This document shows positions 10,701-22,109 of a stretch of DNA of 64,000 nucleotides, in pieces. Origin of the DNA: Hydractinia symbiolongicarpus (Eukaryota > Cnidaria > Hydrozoa > Anthoathecata > Hydractiniidae); assembly GCF_029227915.1 (NCBI RefSeq), contig NC_079888.1, forward strand, positions 5,405,001 to 5,469,000, given 5' to 3'. A program made the translations under genes and the position numbers. Below the pieces are notes generated by a model. That model searched no databases. It was not told the origin of the DNA and saw nothing but the letters and a program-made list of their open reading frames with translations. How positions within the stretch are numbered: position 1 is the stretch's first letter; each line of letters starts with the position of its first letter.

Positions 10701-13643
10701 ACACTCATTAAATTGTCAACCAATCAATCTTTAAGTCGAGACAATAGTAGCTAGTTATAAAAAACCATTAAAAAAGAAATTGACACTAATGAGTTTTCAC
10801 ATCGCTAAGACTATTTCAAACAGAAAAAAAAACTTCTAAAGTGGTAACAAAAACATTGCAAAAAAAGTACGTGAAATGCCAGGTATGTCCTGTAATATGT
10901 CCTGTAAACTGTTCTGTAAATTGTCCTGCACTTTGCCCTATACCAAATTTACCTAATACGTGTGTTCTATTCTATTTTTTCTGATTCATTGCATTAAAAA
11001 TACAACATTTTCAGCAAGTATTTCTCCAAATATTATAGAGCTGTTTAAATAAACCATTTTGACCTGTTTTTACCTGGAGGAATTCCTCCAATGTTATTAA
11101 AAGATACATTTTGTTTGAAAAAGATTACTTCGATGAGCAATTTCTCTTGTTTTCCTTTCTTTTAATGTTATTTTCGCTTGATGATTCTTAAAAAGTATGA
11201 TATCAACAGAACAGTAAAAACTGGCCGAACAGATATATATTTCATCAATTAACAAAGTTGTTTCTTCAGTTTACATACAGTCCAACTCATAAATACATTT
11301 TAATCTAATTTTTGTCTTTAGGCGGATTCTAAGAAGAAAAGCATGGAGGTGTTAATCGTTGCCGTCGTTTTAGCCATATTTCTAATAATATCTTGCGTTT
11401 TGTTGGTCTGCATGTTTCGAAGATGGCGCGAGGCTAAACAGCAAACTAATAGACATAACTCAGAACCACAATTTTCATTTGAACCCACCACGCCAGTATT
11501 TTTAGTTCCAAATGATGGTAGTAAGAAACTACCCGCTGGAGAGGAGGACAAATTGAGAGAGCCAGCGATAAATGTCAGATCTCCACCGGAGGAGAAAAAA
11601 AAGGACAGTTCAATACGACAGTTATATGCAAGCATTGGTAAGTGCATGCTGAATTTGATGTTATATACTACTTGGATAAACAGGGTTGGAATAATGTAAC
11701 ATTAAAAGGTAGCCAATATCTCTAAGGAAGCAAGCAGTTGAATTATGAAATCATGTGCCGACAGCTTACGGTTTTTTTCTAACAAAACATGTAGGTTAGT
11801 TAACAGGTTAAAATATTAAACTTTTGCAAATTTTAAATGTCGTTGGTCTATGTGTTTTGCGTTTACATCTCTACGGCTTTCGCACGATGAGGCATGTTAT
11901 CCGTGTGCTACAGGCTTTGCTCTTAAAATATGAGTTTGCGCTAGTTTTCTGACAACACGTGTACGCACTTCACACATCTTCTATAATCTTTGACAGTTTA
12001 ACAAGAAAACCTTGACTGCCTGTGTAGTAATACTTTATAATATCAACATCAAAAATTAAATTACACCTTAACGAGGTAGAATGATATCCGTTGAAATGAC
12101 ACTTATGTATTAGTGGCAAACCAGAGGCCTCACATGTAGTGCATATAACTTTACGCCCACACATCGCCCACACACTTCCACGCTTGTTCCAGGCTGTAAT
12201 TTTAGTCGTTCACACACCATGCTAAATTTACATCTGACAAATTAAACGTATTCTCACAGGAGCGCCCTTCTGTTTGTTGTCTTACATTGTTAAAGGCTTA
12301 TTATTATTTCGACCTTGCTTATATAAACTATTTGTCACTAAAAAACCGGTGTCATTCTCGAACTATTGACGTTCAAGCATGACACACCTATCAACAAGCA
12401 TGGTAGCTTAGGTTATAACGGATGTACTTAGAAAATTTATTGCGATGCAATCTAGGAGGTTGGGTTTTCTCCCGCACCAGATCTTTTTTGTTACAATCAA
12501 CTAATCAGATGCTTTGATGAAGATGTAAAACCATGTTCTTTTCTTTTAGATAAATTCTTTAAACTTTCAAAGAAGCGGAAGTCAAACGGAAGTTTAGACG
12601 AAGGTTACACAACAGATGATAACTACGACTACCGACGATTTGCGGCGTTTCCAAAGGAATTGTACGACGAACCAGGTAGCGTTATATCAAGCAGTGATGA
12701 ACCCGATTACAAGATTCCCGAGGATTTCGTTGCAAATGATACGGTCATCGTGAACGTTAACAACGAATACTTAGTTCCTAAAATCCCCGACAATGCGAAC
12801 CAAGTGGTGTATTTAACACCAGAACCACATTACGACCAAGTTGGTCAGAGAATACCGAAAAACGAAAGTCCATATTATAATGTTACTAAAAACGAAAACA
12901 ATTACTCGCAAGTAGTCGTACGCGACGAGTCAGTAAAAAAATTGGAATGCCCATTCGCAGCTCCCGGGGGTCAATTATTAACAAGGAATACAAAACTCCC
13001 TGACTATAGAAAGGACGAAGAGAATACAGTTCATCCTTATGATAAAGTTGGTAGAGTAATGTCAACCAGGAGTAAAGCGGAGAATGGTGCCGAAAATGAT
13101 CCGAAAGTAAATCCGTATGACGAAATTGGGAGAGTGATGTCCACAAAAGCCAAACTAAATGATAACTTGGAGGTTCGCTCAGACGATGTTAAAACAGTGA
13201 ATCCTTACGATCAAGTTGGACGTGTCATGTCTACTAAACCTAAACTATCTAAAAAAGAAAACTTAAAAACTGTATCCGAGGAGGAGACCGTTCATCCCTA
13301 CGATGAAGTTGGTACTTTATTATGCGATAAAATAAAACTCCACCGTAAAAACGAAGTTGATGATAAGTACTTAACTATGACAGGAGATGTAAACCCCTAC
13401 GATGAAGTGGGTGATGTAATTTCGGATAAAGACTGTGCCGAAAATGATCCCGAGTATGACGAACCAGCTGAAACTGAAAATCCGATAGAATACGATCAGC
13501 CTGAGAACATTATAGATCGAAAAAGTATAAAAGAAGAAAAATCGATTAAAAAACCGACTCGAAAACCACCAAAGCCACCAAGACCTGCTAGTTTTGAGGT
13601 CGTTGTAAACAGACATGTTGGTGATGACGAAGTAGACGTCTGA
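6471..13643 (+). CDS. single-pass receptor-like protein with a tyrosine-motif repeat tail
   Basis: Six exons: 6471-6738, 7797-8047, 8437-8566, 9867-10006, 11322-11637 and 12550-13643. Intron phases are 1,0,1,0,1, each with GT-AG ends, giving about 732 residues. Residues 1-21 look like a signal peptide. The ectodomain (about 22-270) opens with a six-cysteine module (C-x4-C-x10-C-x-C-x-C-x11-C, EGF-like in flavour). A second region with four cysteines and a Ser/Thr-rich stalk with one N-V-T sequon follow. Residues 273-295 are one transmembrane helix followed by RRW. The cytoplasmic tail (296-732) has YASI, YDEP (Tyr407), YLVP, YLTP, YYNV and YSQV. It also carries six YD-x-[VI]-G sites (Tyr463, 532, 558, 588, 619, 652), YDEP/YDQP (671, 683) and a basic Pro-rich end (KPPKPPRP). 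I infer a phosphotyrosine signalling receptor or scaffold. No named family is recognised. An upstream in-frame ATG at 6372 would add 33 residues with another hydrophobic run. Confidence 0.85.
7711..7745. repeat. (TTTA)n microsatellite in receptor intron 1
   Basis: About eight copies of TTTA lie about 50 bp before the acceptor of exon 2. Confidence 0.85.
10014..10180 (+). repeat. (TTTG)n/T-rich tract at start of receptor intron 4
   Basis: Immediately after the donor at 10006/10007 the intron is a degenerate TTTG/TTTTG tract. It reads open as a hydrophobic Phe/Leu/Cys/Val string but is intron, since the exon 4 to exon 5 junction closes in phase without it. Confidence 0.75.
13032..13418 (+). 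repeat. in-frame degenerate coding repeat (xPYD-x-V/I-G units)
   Basis: Five units within the last exon of the receptor gene. Their tyrosine codons start at 13038, 13116, 13206, 13299 and 13398, a spacing of 78-99 bp. The core reads [HN]-P-Y-D-[EKQ]-[VI]-G. The first three units continue with R-V-M-S-T-[RK] and then a charged linker. A sixth, more divergent site (HYDQVGQRI) lies at 12828-12854. Codon choice differs between units (TAT/TAC, CCT/CCG/CCC), so this is an old duplication kept at the protein level rather than a recent tandem copy. Confidence 0.85.
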
Positions 13644-14213
13644 CGCACGTACCTTGATATAATTACATCGGATCAAGCGTAATTAGATGTGGTATATGTG
13701 ACCATAGCAAGATGGTAGATTACTTGTTGTTTACCATTTTTATCGACGATGCAAGATACACAGTTACTTGGGCTTGAAATGGAGAACAGATACCATATAA
13801 ACTTGATTACCTCGAATTGTAGCTAGTTAAACAAACGTCATTCATAGCGCATCAAATTCTGTTCGTATATTTTTATGAAGAAACAATCAATTTCTTTTTC
13901 AGAAGAAAAAAGACTGAACCAAAATTGAACGACTAAAAAGTAAAAAAGTATATTTTTGCTTTGCTTCTTTGAAAATGATTCATCATTTTGAAGATGGTGG
14001 TGTTTGTTTTTTCATCAACTTATTTTTATAGACCTTTCAGAAATTATTTTCTCCTTCCGTAAAAAGAATTTTGTATTTCAATTTTTGTAATATTTTACAA
14101 TTTATTCATCAGTCTGTATTTATTCAGAGGTCTGAAAAAGAGAGTATCTATAGTTTGTATTTATACGTTGAAAATAATTTTAAATCGGTCAATTCTTGAT
14201 GTTCCTTTATGTT

Positions 14214-14219
14214 AATAAA
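14214..14219 (+). promoter_or_regulatory. candidate poly(A) signal of the receptor gene
   Basis: First clear AATAAA after the stop codon at 13643, implying a 3'UTR of about 590 nt. Confidence 0.4.
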
Positions 14220-15744
14220 TGTTTATTGACAGTCCATACGCTGATAATTTCATTTCAGGAAACAAACAATGACGATTTTAATTAATCATTTATGTGTTTT
14301 TGCATCTCCTAAGGATTTCCATCCTTCGGAGCATTTTAACTATGTAGCTATATCCTTTCCACATTAAAAACCACACTTTAAGCTTTGAATTGTGGACACT
14401 GCAGTCATGGTCAAAATATAATGAAACGACGGCTAGTTTAAAATTTAGCCGCCATCACGTGATCACAATGGTTGTGTCTATATTAGAGTCGCGCATTTTG
14501 AACCTGTCACTGTTTTCATCAATGTTTTCTAGGTTACTTGGTAAAACCTATACTGATAATAGATGCTAGTTGTTGCTCACGCGACCATTTCTGAATTACG
14601 CGACATTCATGGGTCCCGACGTAGGTTTCGTTCTGCCGGCGCGCTATAGAATGCCTATAGCGGAATTTACACGCTCGCTACCTGGCCTACGTGTGCGCAA
14701 AAGTAACAATTTTTGCAACCTCGTGGCCTCAAAGTAGTGACCATTCCACCCTTTTTGTCCGTGTTTAAAAATAACGAAAAAGCTGCTTTTATTTCGTTCG
14801 ATTTTGTCCTTGATTATGGTACAAAATACTTCCGTGAATCATAATAAGACGTATCACATACGACAACTATCTCGCTCAGTTAGAAATCTCTCCGCTGTTT
14901 TATTTATTAAATCAATTCATTTTCGCCAATCTTGTTCTTGTCTTATCCAACTATAAAATGGCTAAAAGAATGGTATGTAATTGGAACCAATATAGTTAAT
15001 GAGAAACAAATTAGACATTTGTCAACTGGAAGAGTGGTCGTTGAACGCGGTAACAAGGGAGAAGAAGAAGAAGAAGAAAGAGGGTTAAGTTTTAGTGAAA
15101 CTACCACAAGCGGCTCCATTTTTGAAATGCTGCTGTCCTGTATTCTATGAAGACATTCTACTGTTCTGTGATTCATTCATCTCTCATAGCTGCGTACCTT
15201 TTTTTCCATTTTTTTAAGGTACAGTACAAGGTAATATTATTAATTAGTCACTATTAACGCCAAAAGCCCCGCCTAAACAATGCTCCTAGCCAAGATTATA
15301 CTAAAGGTGAAATAAGTTCAAGGAAAATCCGAACTTACTTATCCCTTCTAGCTCACCCCACTTACCAAAAACATACTCTATTGAAAAAAGAAGTTAATTT
15401 ATTGCGGGTTTATATTAAATTCTTTTTACATCAAACTCCGTATTACTCGAATAGCCACGGAAATCAAAAATCATTCGAGTTAAGGACAGTCCAGGCAATA
15501 GAGAGTTTGGAAATTCAGCATGATTTTTCTCTTTTATGTAGGATGGCAACAAAGTCTTTCTTCGATAAAATCCCTACCTTACAGTTTAATAAAGGACTGA
15601 AGAACAAAATATTTTAGCATAACAATTTTTTTTAAAAAAAAGAAATCAGAAATCGCAGTTTGCTTTCTTCTACAAAGGAATTCTTTTTAAATATTGTGAT
15701 TTAAGACCTTTAGTGACTTCATTATTTCTTCCCATAAATTTGAG
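14220..15744. other. intergenic, slightly GC-richer patch at 14440-14720
   Basis: No exon or repeat boundary can be supported. The 14440-14720 patch has several CpG words and the near-palindrome CTATAGAATGCCTATAG. It could be an unrecognised repeat. The small GAAGAA-rich frame at 15060-15085 is low complexity. Confidence 0.4.
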
Positions 15745-16320
15745 AAAATGCTGAGATCTACAAGGACGCTACGAGTATTTGCTTTCAGCACTTCTTCAGT
15801 CGTTGGTTTGGTGATTACATCCTCGTCTGCTATGGCGTCACCTTTTTTGTCCTCCTCGTCATTTTTTTGGATTCCAATTACTTCAGCAATTTTACAGCGG
15901 TTGTTAGTTTACCATGCGACGTGGTTACTTCGATGTCAAAATCCACATAATCGTCACTTGAGATGTGGGTGTCGATTTGGTTAACAAACCTTTCTTTAAG
16001 AACTGAGATATCAGCATTCAGAGTTTGAATCGCGTCTTTTTCTACATATTTTTTATCCAGCCATTTGCAACGTCCTTCTGTGCGATTCCCGATTTTCTGA
16101 AGCAGTTGATGAAATTTTAGTTCGAAAAATCCTTTCAGGTTTTCTTGTACATTGCTGATAAAATAGAAAATTTCGGCATCGGCTCTCTTTATCTCTAAAT
16201 TTGTAATCAGCTTACACACGGCCAGTGAACGATATTTTTGCTTTCAAGGTTCGGATGATACCTTGATCCATTGGTCGTGTGTGGGATGTTATGTTTGAAG
16301 GTAGGAAGTAAAGTTAGAAG
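15745..16320 (-). pseudogene. Tigger/pogo-type DDE transposase relic
   Basis: On the minus strand the sequence around 16237-16310 reads L-P-S-N-I-T-S-H-T-R-P-M-D-Q-G-I-I-R-T-L-K-A. This matches the family hallmark FLPPNTTS..QPxDQGxIRxFK, which carries the third catalytic Asp of pogo/Tigger transposases. Downstream, an open stretch at 15878-16219 followed by a +1 shift into a frame reading DDE/EED-rich sequence and TKPTTEEVLKA fits the acidic C-terminal tail of the family. An in-frame stop lies just before the LPSN motif and there is a frameshift, so it is dead. No terminal repeats were identified. Confidence 0.7.
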
Positions 16321-19300
16321 ACATTCTTTCTTGTGACGAAATTCCAATAGCTAGACTTATTTCGTATAAAACCAATGCTGTTGTCATGGGTTATCACGTT
16401 TATAAAAACACTTGGCCTTCTTCAGTCGAATGAATTTCAAGGTTTCATTGAGTCAATTCTTTTTTTAGATTTTTCCGATAGTGCCGATCCTTTCTCTTGA
16501 TTATTTTCTTGAAGAAAAACTGTATTTTTTATAATAATTGCAAAATTGGATTAAAACCACTATGATTAAAACAACCACGAGGTACGGAATTTTCCTTCTC
16601 GTTTTGTATCATGTGAGCGAAATGAAGCAACAACTTCCTCATTCCATGATAATAAATGATGATGGGAGGAGAAGGAAGCATAAGGAACATAAATTTTATG
16701 TTTCAAATCTTCTTTCCCCTATGATTGGAAGCGTCTAATGGAAAATTTTAATGGCGATCGTTTTAATACTGCAACGAACACTTTCCTAGAATTTATATCG
16801 GAGGTGTGCTGCGGGTTTAAGTAAATAAAAAGTTCGTGAAATCACTTCCGACATCACTTCAACATCTAGATGTTACATGCATAATAATTTTATATTTGTA
16901 TGCATTTATCGAGACTCCCCCCCCCCCTCTGCCCCAGGGACACGAAAAAAGGAGCGCGGACTACGTGCACGAGGGGCATGACTTGTGTTAGAAAATTATC
17001 TACTTTGTTTTATTTTTTGTTTTGGTCACGTGGATTATCCAAAAAAAAACAATCATTTATCAAGCGATTTCAGTACAAAAGTCAAGCAAGGTATATTTTA
17101 TTTGTTGTTATTTCTTAGTTCGATTACTTTTGTTATAGAGCTAACTTTAGCATTCTTCAAATTTTTTTAGCTACAACTTGTATAGCTAGCTAGCTATAAT
17201 TTCGTCTGCTAGTCTTCTCCTCAATCGTATTTTGGCAGTTTGTGCTAAAGCACTGTTAGCTAAAGAGCACAGAGAGAGATGTGCATATTTTACATGGTTA
17301 GTCTCACAAATATCCAGGGATATAGCTACCCTGTCTATTATCAATTACATTGAACAATGATTGTCTTTCTTTTGCAGTTGTTTTTTGTTCCTGTTCTCAT
17401 TTGTTATTGAAGCAGAACATGATATGAAACTAGATAGATAGCTATGGGAACATCGATATTGAAGAAAAGTGTGAAAACTTAAACAAAATAGTTCTCTACA
17501 ATATATATAATTAGCTGTATAATGTGGCTAAAGATACTGTAGATACCATATATTTATACTGTATTGGCTAACTATCCTGTTACAGACAAAACGGATATAT
17601 AATATTACTGAGGGGCATTCAAAACGTTGAATGTTCATTCAACTATTCACCATTTTAACCCCCTTCCCCTATTGTTTTCTCAAGTTCCCTTTTGCCTTGA
17701 TTAATTTCATCTTTATGGTCATACCACCTAAACTAAATCACAAAATCTTATTGCGTAAACCAAACCCTTGTATATACATACTTTGCTCTGCACTGAACTT
17801 GTTGAAATTAACCAAATCAAATAAAACAGAAGAAAAATAATTCATTTCAGAAAGCCAATTGTCATTGTTGTTATAGTAATGCTGAACTGATTCACGAATA
17901 TTACACAATAAAAAATAAATTTAGACTTATGGCTGCCTGGAAAAAAAAATTAATTTCATATTATCTTATAGACAATTTATTTTGCTTTTATATCCAATAA
18001 ATAATTCGGTAAAAAAACAACACTTTTACAGTATCCTTGTGTTTATTATCAGACAAACTTTATAAGGAGAAAAATTGACATAAAAACCTTGCCTAGCTAT
18101 AGTCATTGACAAGAGAAAACCACATGTAAAACTAGAAGTGAGCAGTGAAGAAGAGCATATATAACTATCTAGCATGTAGAATATAAGTCCCACCCCAAAA
18201 ACTACCACAATTGTGGTACTATAATTGGATATGAGAAAGGAATTAACTCTCTGAACTTTTTCCAAGCAGAACCAAGATTGCAAATATATAATACTTCTTA
18301 CAACACACCTTTGCTATCCAACATATCATATGAGTAACAAATACTTCCTTGTTCAAAAATTCACTTTTGCAAAACTTATACACAATGTCAGACCTTAATC
18401 TTCCTTTAATACCACTACAAGTCTTTTTTCCTCAATGCAATGCTTACAAATGTTACAATAAATCTGAGTTACTACCAACCCCTTCCCGGGACAAGACCTC
18501 TTTTCCACTTCAAACAATTATAGATTAGATAATCGTGGCTTTAAACTGCATTCACTCTAAACCCCTTCTTTTTATGTCCTTTCTTCCACTTGTCAAACTT
18601 TTTAACTAATTTCTCTAATCGACTGAACTATGAGAACCAAATCATACGCATAAAATAATTGTCATGGACACACCTTTCTAAATTCCATCGACAGATCCAT
18701 TTTACTCACAAGATTTTTCTGCAAGCAACGAAATTGTAGGGCTGGTTAATGAGATATTAGGAGGCCTCAAATCATGTCGTAAAATGGTGTGCGAAGTGTG
18801 GAGAAACAAAGCTATATAATTATCAACATAGAAATAGTACATACTGTCATAGTCACCAGTAATTTTTTTATTTTCTTCATCTGAGGATTATGTATAAAGG
18901 CTCAGCATTACTCTTACAGCCTTTGTAATTCGCATCTCCAATCAGAGTTTGCTGACGTTGTTGCTGACGTAATTTTTAAGGTTCGTTAGCTTAAGTCGGC
19001 ATATATTTATCATTGCAAAACATTGTGTTCCTCTATGAAGTGTCATTTTTTTATTATGATCACATGTAAAGTTTCTTCAATTCAAAAAATTTTTACTCTT
19101 TGACTGTAATTAATCTTCAGCACAATTTTTTTATTTCGTTTGATTTCTTCACACATTTTTTTCCCAGTTCATTTATTCTCACATTTTTCTCTCTTCCTTG
19201 TGTTTGATTCAAAGAAATGGCGTAAACATATTCTCTTATATTCCTATCGCAAAGATAAAAATACAGTGACCCTTAGTATTTTTGCATTTCTTTCGTCGAG

Positions 19301-20152
19301 TTTGTCTTGAGAATAAATTAACTCTCTTTGAATTTTTTCCATCCTATTTTGAAGCGCTATTTAAAATACTTGATATTTTAACATCTTTGTATATAATAAA
19401 CAATTTTAACGATCTTTGTATAAACAAGTTAAAAGAATTTTTCGAGTTGTTGTGTATACTTGAAGTCCCCAGGTGAGTTTTACCACATTGAGTATAATTA
19501 AAATAAATTTTGGCACAGTTATTTCCCTTCCCCATCAACCATTAGCATCCTTGTTGATTATCTGTCCAAGCATTTCGGTCCCTCAGGTTTACCTGTATTA
19601 TCCGTCTATGTGATGGGGATATCACAGTTGCAACACTGCTCATCTGCTGGATTTGGAACAATGTAATTCAACAAATGAATTTAATTATGACTTGTTAGAT
19701 TTTATAAACTCAATGTGCAATACCATACCTGTTGACAACTCTTTATATCATTGCTCTGCGTATACACGTGGTGCAAAGTAACCACAGCAACTACATTTTA
19801 TAACATGTTATAACATCTCACATATGGTGGTCAACAAAGAGTGCAATGAGAAGATATGTATGGTTTAACAACACACCATATTCATAGTGGAAAGCTATAA
19901 ACGGTAAACATATTGCTATAACCTCATCAGAATTTTGCCCACCTGAGTTATGAATCTACCGAAGTGTAATGTTAATTTCGAAGTCGGCAAATATTTGTGG
20001 ACAATCAGAATGCTGAATTGCAAAGGCTGCCTTATCGCTGGACAGTTGAAATTTTGTTGCAGTCAAAACAAGTAGTCAACACTACTCACGAGAACCGCTG
20101 TCTAAAAATTATTCTACAATTTTAAACATGAATAAAGTTACGCTTAGGCAGC
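16321..20152. other. gene-poor intergenic DNA
   Basis: AT-rich DNA with a C-run at 16918-16927, AGCTAGCT words at about 17180-17200, and nothing with exon structure. Short open frames here (for example 18026-18283 on the minus strand and 19282-19476) lack splice context and known motifs. Confidence 0.4.
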
Positions 20153-20159
20153 AGTAACT

Positions 20160-20164
20160 TTGTT

Positions 20165-20208
<44 letters not shown>

Positions 20209-20707
20209 TCTCGGCTTAACGTCTGTTTTCCATGCTAGCATGGGTTGGCAGGGTCTATTAATGACCCTCTTCCAATCTGATCTAGACTGTGTTAGATCTA
20301 AACTCAACTTCCTCTGTATCAAGTCTGTCCTTATAACCTCCTGCCAAGTCTTTCTCGGTCTGCCTCTGGGCTTTGCCCCAGGAACTATCAAGTCTCTACA
20401 CTTTCTTACCCAATTATCCTCCTCTATTCTTTCCAAGTGCCCCAGCCAATTCAATCTTCTTATCTGGATAACATCTTTAATTCTACGGAGACTTAGCCTG
20501 CTTCTTAGCTCATCTGAACTCTTTCTGTCTCTCAGACTGGCGTTACACATCCACCTAACCATTCTCATATCATTTCTTTCTAAACGGTCAAGATCTTCCT
20601 GCTTCACTGCTTATGTCTCACAACCGTACAACATAACACTTCTTACATAGGCCTCATACAACCTACCTTTTACCTCAATTGACAGGACTCTGCTAGTCAA
20701 CAAAGGA
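20160..20707 (-). mobile_element. 5'-truncated RTE-like LINE copy with ATG-repeat tail and 7 bp TSD
   Basis: The minus-strand frame (20122-20607, extended upstream past one in-frame TAA to about 20700) encodes the C-terminal part of a LINE polymerase. It shows V-K-G-R-L-Y-E-A-Y-V-R, then Y-G-C-E-T, then R-M-V-R-W-M-C, L-N-W-L-G-H-L-E-R and R-G-R-P-R-K-T-W. The 3' end is a (ATG)n run (20166-20208 as ATC on the plus strand). AGTAACT occurs directly outside both ends (20153-20159 and 20708-20714) as a target-site duplication. The TAA replaces the usual Trp of the YGxETW motif. It is a dead-on-arrival insertion. Confidence 0.85.
20166..20208. repeat. (ATC)14 microsatellite, 3' tail of the LINE copy
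   Basis: A run of about 14 perfect ATC units. It ends the LINE insertion and produces a poly-Met string in the minus-strand frame. Confidence 0.9.
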
Positions 20708-21072
20708 AGTAACTCTCTGGATTGCTATATTGCGTGTAGTTGTATATGACTGTATTTTGACAGGTATACAACTTTTTTGACACTTTGTTGAAAACCTCAA
20801 TGCAACATCAATATATAAACATATGGTTGTTAGGACTGCTACACTTCTTTGCAACATTGGCTGCCATTATCAGCATGCATTTTTTGGAGTGCCCTAGTTT
20901 ATATTACCACCCAATTTTTTTCTTTTAATTTTTGCATGCAAAAATGTTAAATATTTTATACTGAGCCTGATCAATAATTTAAAAATACACTTAGGAATTG
21001 GATAATCAAGTAAGGACAAATTTCTAAAAAGGTTACAATTTAGATTAAAAAAATGTATTTTTTAATTTAATT

Positions 21073-22089
21073 TTATTTCATACACACATTAACAACATTG
21101 TTATTATCATGGTTGGATGATTCCATTGTTGTAAAATGTACGATCTTTCTTTTAAGTACTATACGCTTAAATTCCAGTTTAAATTCATCATGGTAATAGC
21201 AGTATAAAACAGGTGCACCTATTGCGTCAAAGAAGTTAATATACTTCATCAGAAATGATAAGCGTCTCTCTGTTTTTGAACCATAGTAACCTTCATGAAA
21301 CATTCCAGGAAATATATGTTGACAAAGATAGTATATGATAGATGGTGCCCAGGTAATGCCATATGATAATATTATCAGAAATGTCAGTTTTGTTATTTTA
21401 GTATTATAAGAGGTTTTGCGTTGTTCTCTTTCTCTCTTTCTTTTTACACTTGGTATTTCATCCCCACCGTCTGTTATTGTAGTTTTAACAAAATATTCAT
21501 GTAAGCTGGACAATTTGTTTTCAACTTGTTTGTAACATATTATAACAATAACATATGGAATTAAGGAATTCACTAGCAACATAAATATTGTCCATTCACC
21601 TGGATGGTTGTATGAGCATTTTGATTTTGCTAAGGCTGTTGATCTTTTGAATGGTATAAATGGTAGTATGCAAAGAAGAATTATGTAAATCCATGCAACA
21701 ACAGTTACAACGGCTGCACGTTTTCGAGTAACAGTTTTATCATACCTATTTAATAACTTCACGGCAAGTAAACGGTCCACACTCAGTAACAAAACGCTTA
21801 TGGTTGCAAGGTAGAATGTTAACATATATGTGAAACGAAAGCTGTCACATAGAAACTTCTCCACGCTCAGTCCTGCGTCAATATTTGCTTTTCTCAGGGC
21901 ATATGTTGGAATCACAAATACGCCCTGTATCATGTGTGTGCCAATCAGATTTGTGATCAAAATAGTTGGTGGCTTCTTCAGTAACTTGTTTGAGTGGAAA
22001 ATAACATATATGCATAACATGTTGATCAATGTTACGAGAACACTTGATATAGATAATAATACCACTATTGCAATTGTTTCATTATCCAT
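21073..22089 (-). CDS. class A GPCR, paralogue 1
   Basis: One uninterrupted 338-codon exon with seven hydrophobic segments. Landmarks: N23 (N1.50), then T-H-M-I-Q-G-V-F-V-I-P in TM2 with His52 at the D2.50 position. C81 (3.25) pairs with the EL2 cysteine in KSKCSYN. R85, Y88 (3.32) and D105-R106-L (DRL in place of DRY) follow. TM6 reads G-I-T-W-A-P-S, and TM7 reads A-P-V-L-Y-C-Y-Y-H in place of NPxxY. It is a plasma-membrane G-protein-coupled receptor. Tyr at 3.32 argues against an amine receptor, and TM7 has no retinal lysine, so it is not an opsin. The start is set by the paralogues and by a 3' splice site (TTTTAG) directly before the ATG. The ligand is unknown. Confidence 0.9.
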   Translation of the reverse strand: MDNETIAIVVLLSISSVLVTLINMLCIYVIFHSNKLLKKPPTILITNLIGTHMIQGVFVIPTYALRKANIDAGLSVEKFLCDSFRFTYMLTFYLATISVLLLSVDRLLAVKLLNRYDKTVTRKRAAVVTVVAWIYIILLCILPFIPFKRSTALAKSKCSYNHPGEWTIFMLLVNSLIPYVIVIICYKQVENKLSSLHEYFVKTTITDGGDEIPSVKRKREREQRKTSYNTKITKLTFLIILSYGITWAPSIIYYLCQHIFPGMFHEGYYGSKTERRLSFLMKYINFFDAIGAPVLYCYYHDEFKLEFKRIVLKRKIVHFTTMESSNHDNNNVVNVCMK

Positions 22090-22091
22090 CT
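22090..22091 (-). promoter_or_regulatory. 3' splice acceptor abutting the GPCR-1 start codon
   Basis: The minus strand reads TTTTTTATTTTAG directly followed by ATG, a strong acceptor with zero spacing. It is either the end of a 5'UTR intron or a spliced-leader acceptor. Confidence 0.55.
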
Positions 22092-22109
22092 AAAATAAAA
22101 AATTATATC

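Noticed and set aside
20240-20650. 136-codon plus-strand frame
   Set aside because: Antisense shadow of the LINE polymerase fragment on the minus strand, which has the recognisable motifs.
21073-22089. Opsin identity for the GPCR cluster
   Set aside because: Counting back from the NPxxY-equivalent, the retinal lysine position is Phe, and no Lys lies nearby in TM7.
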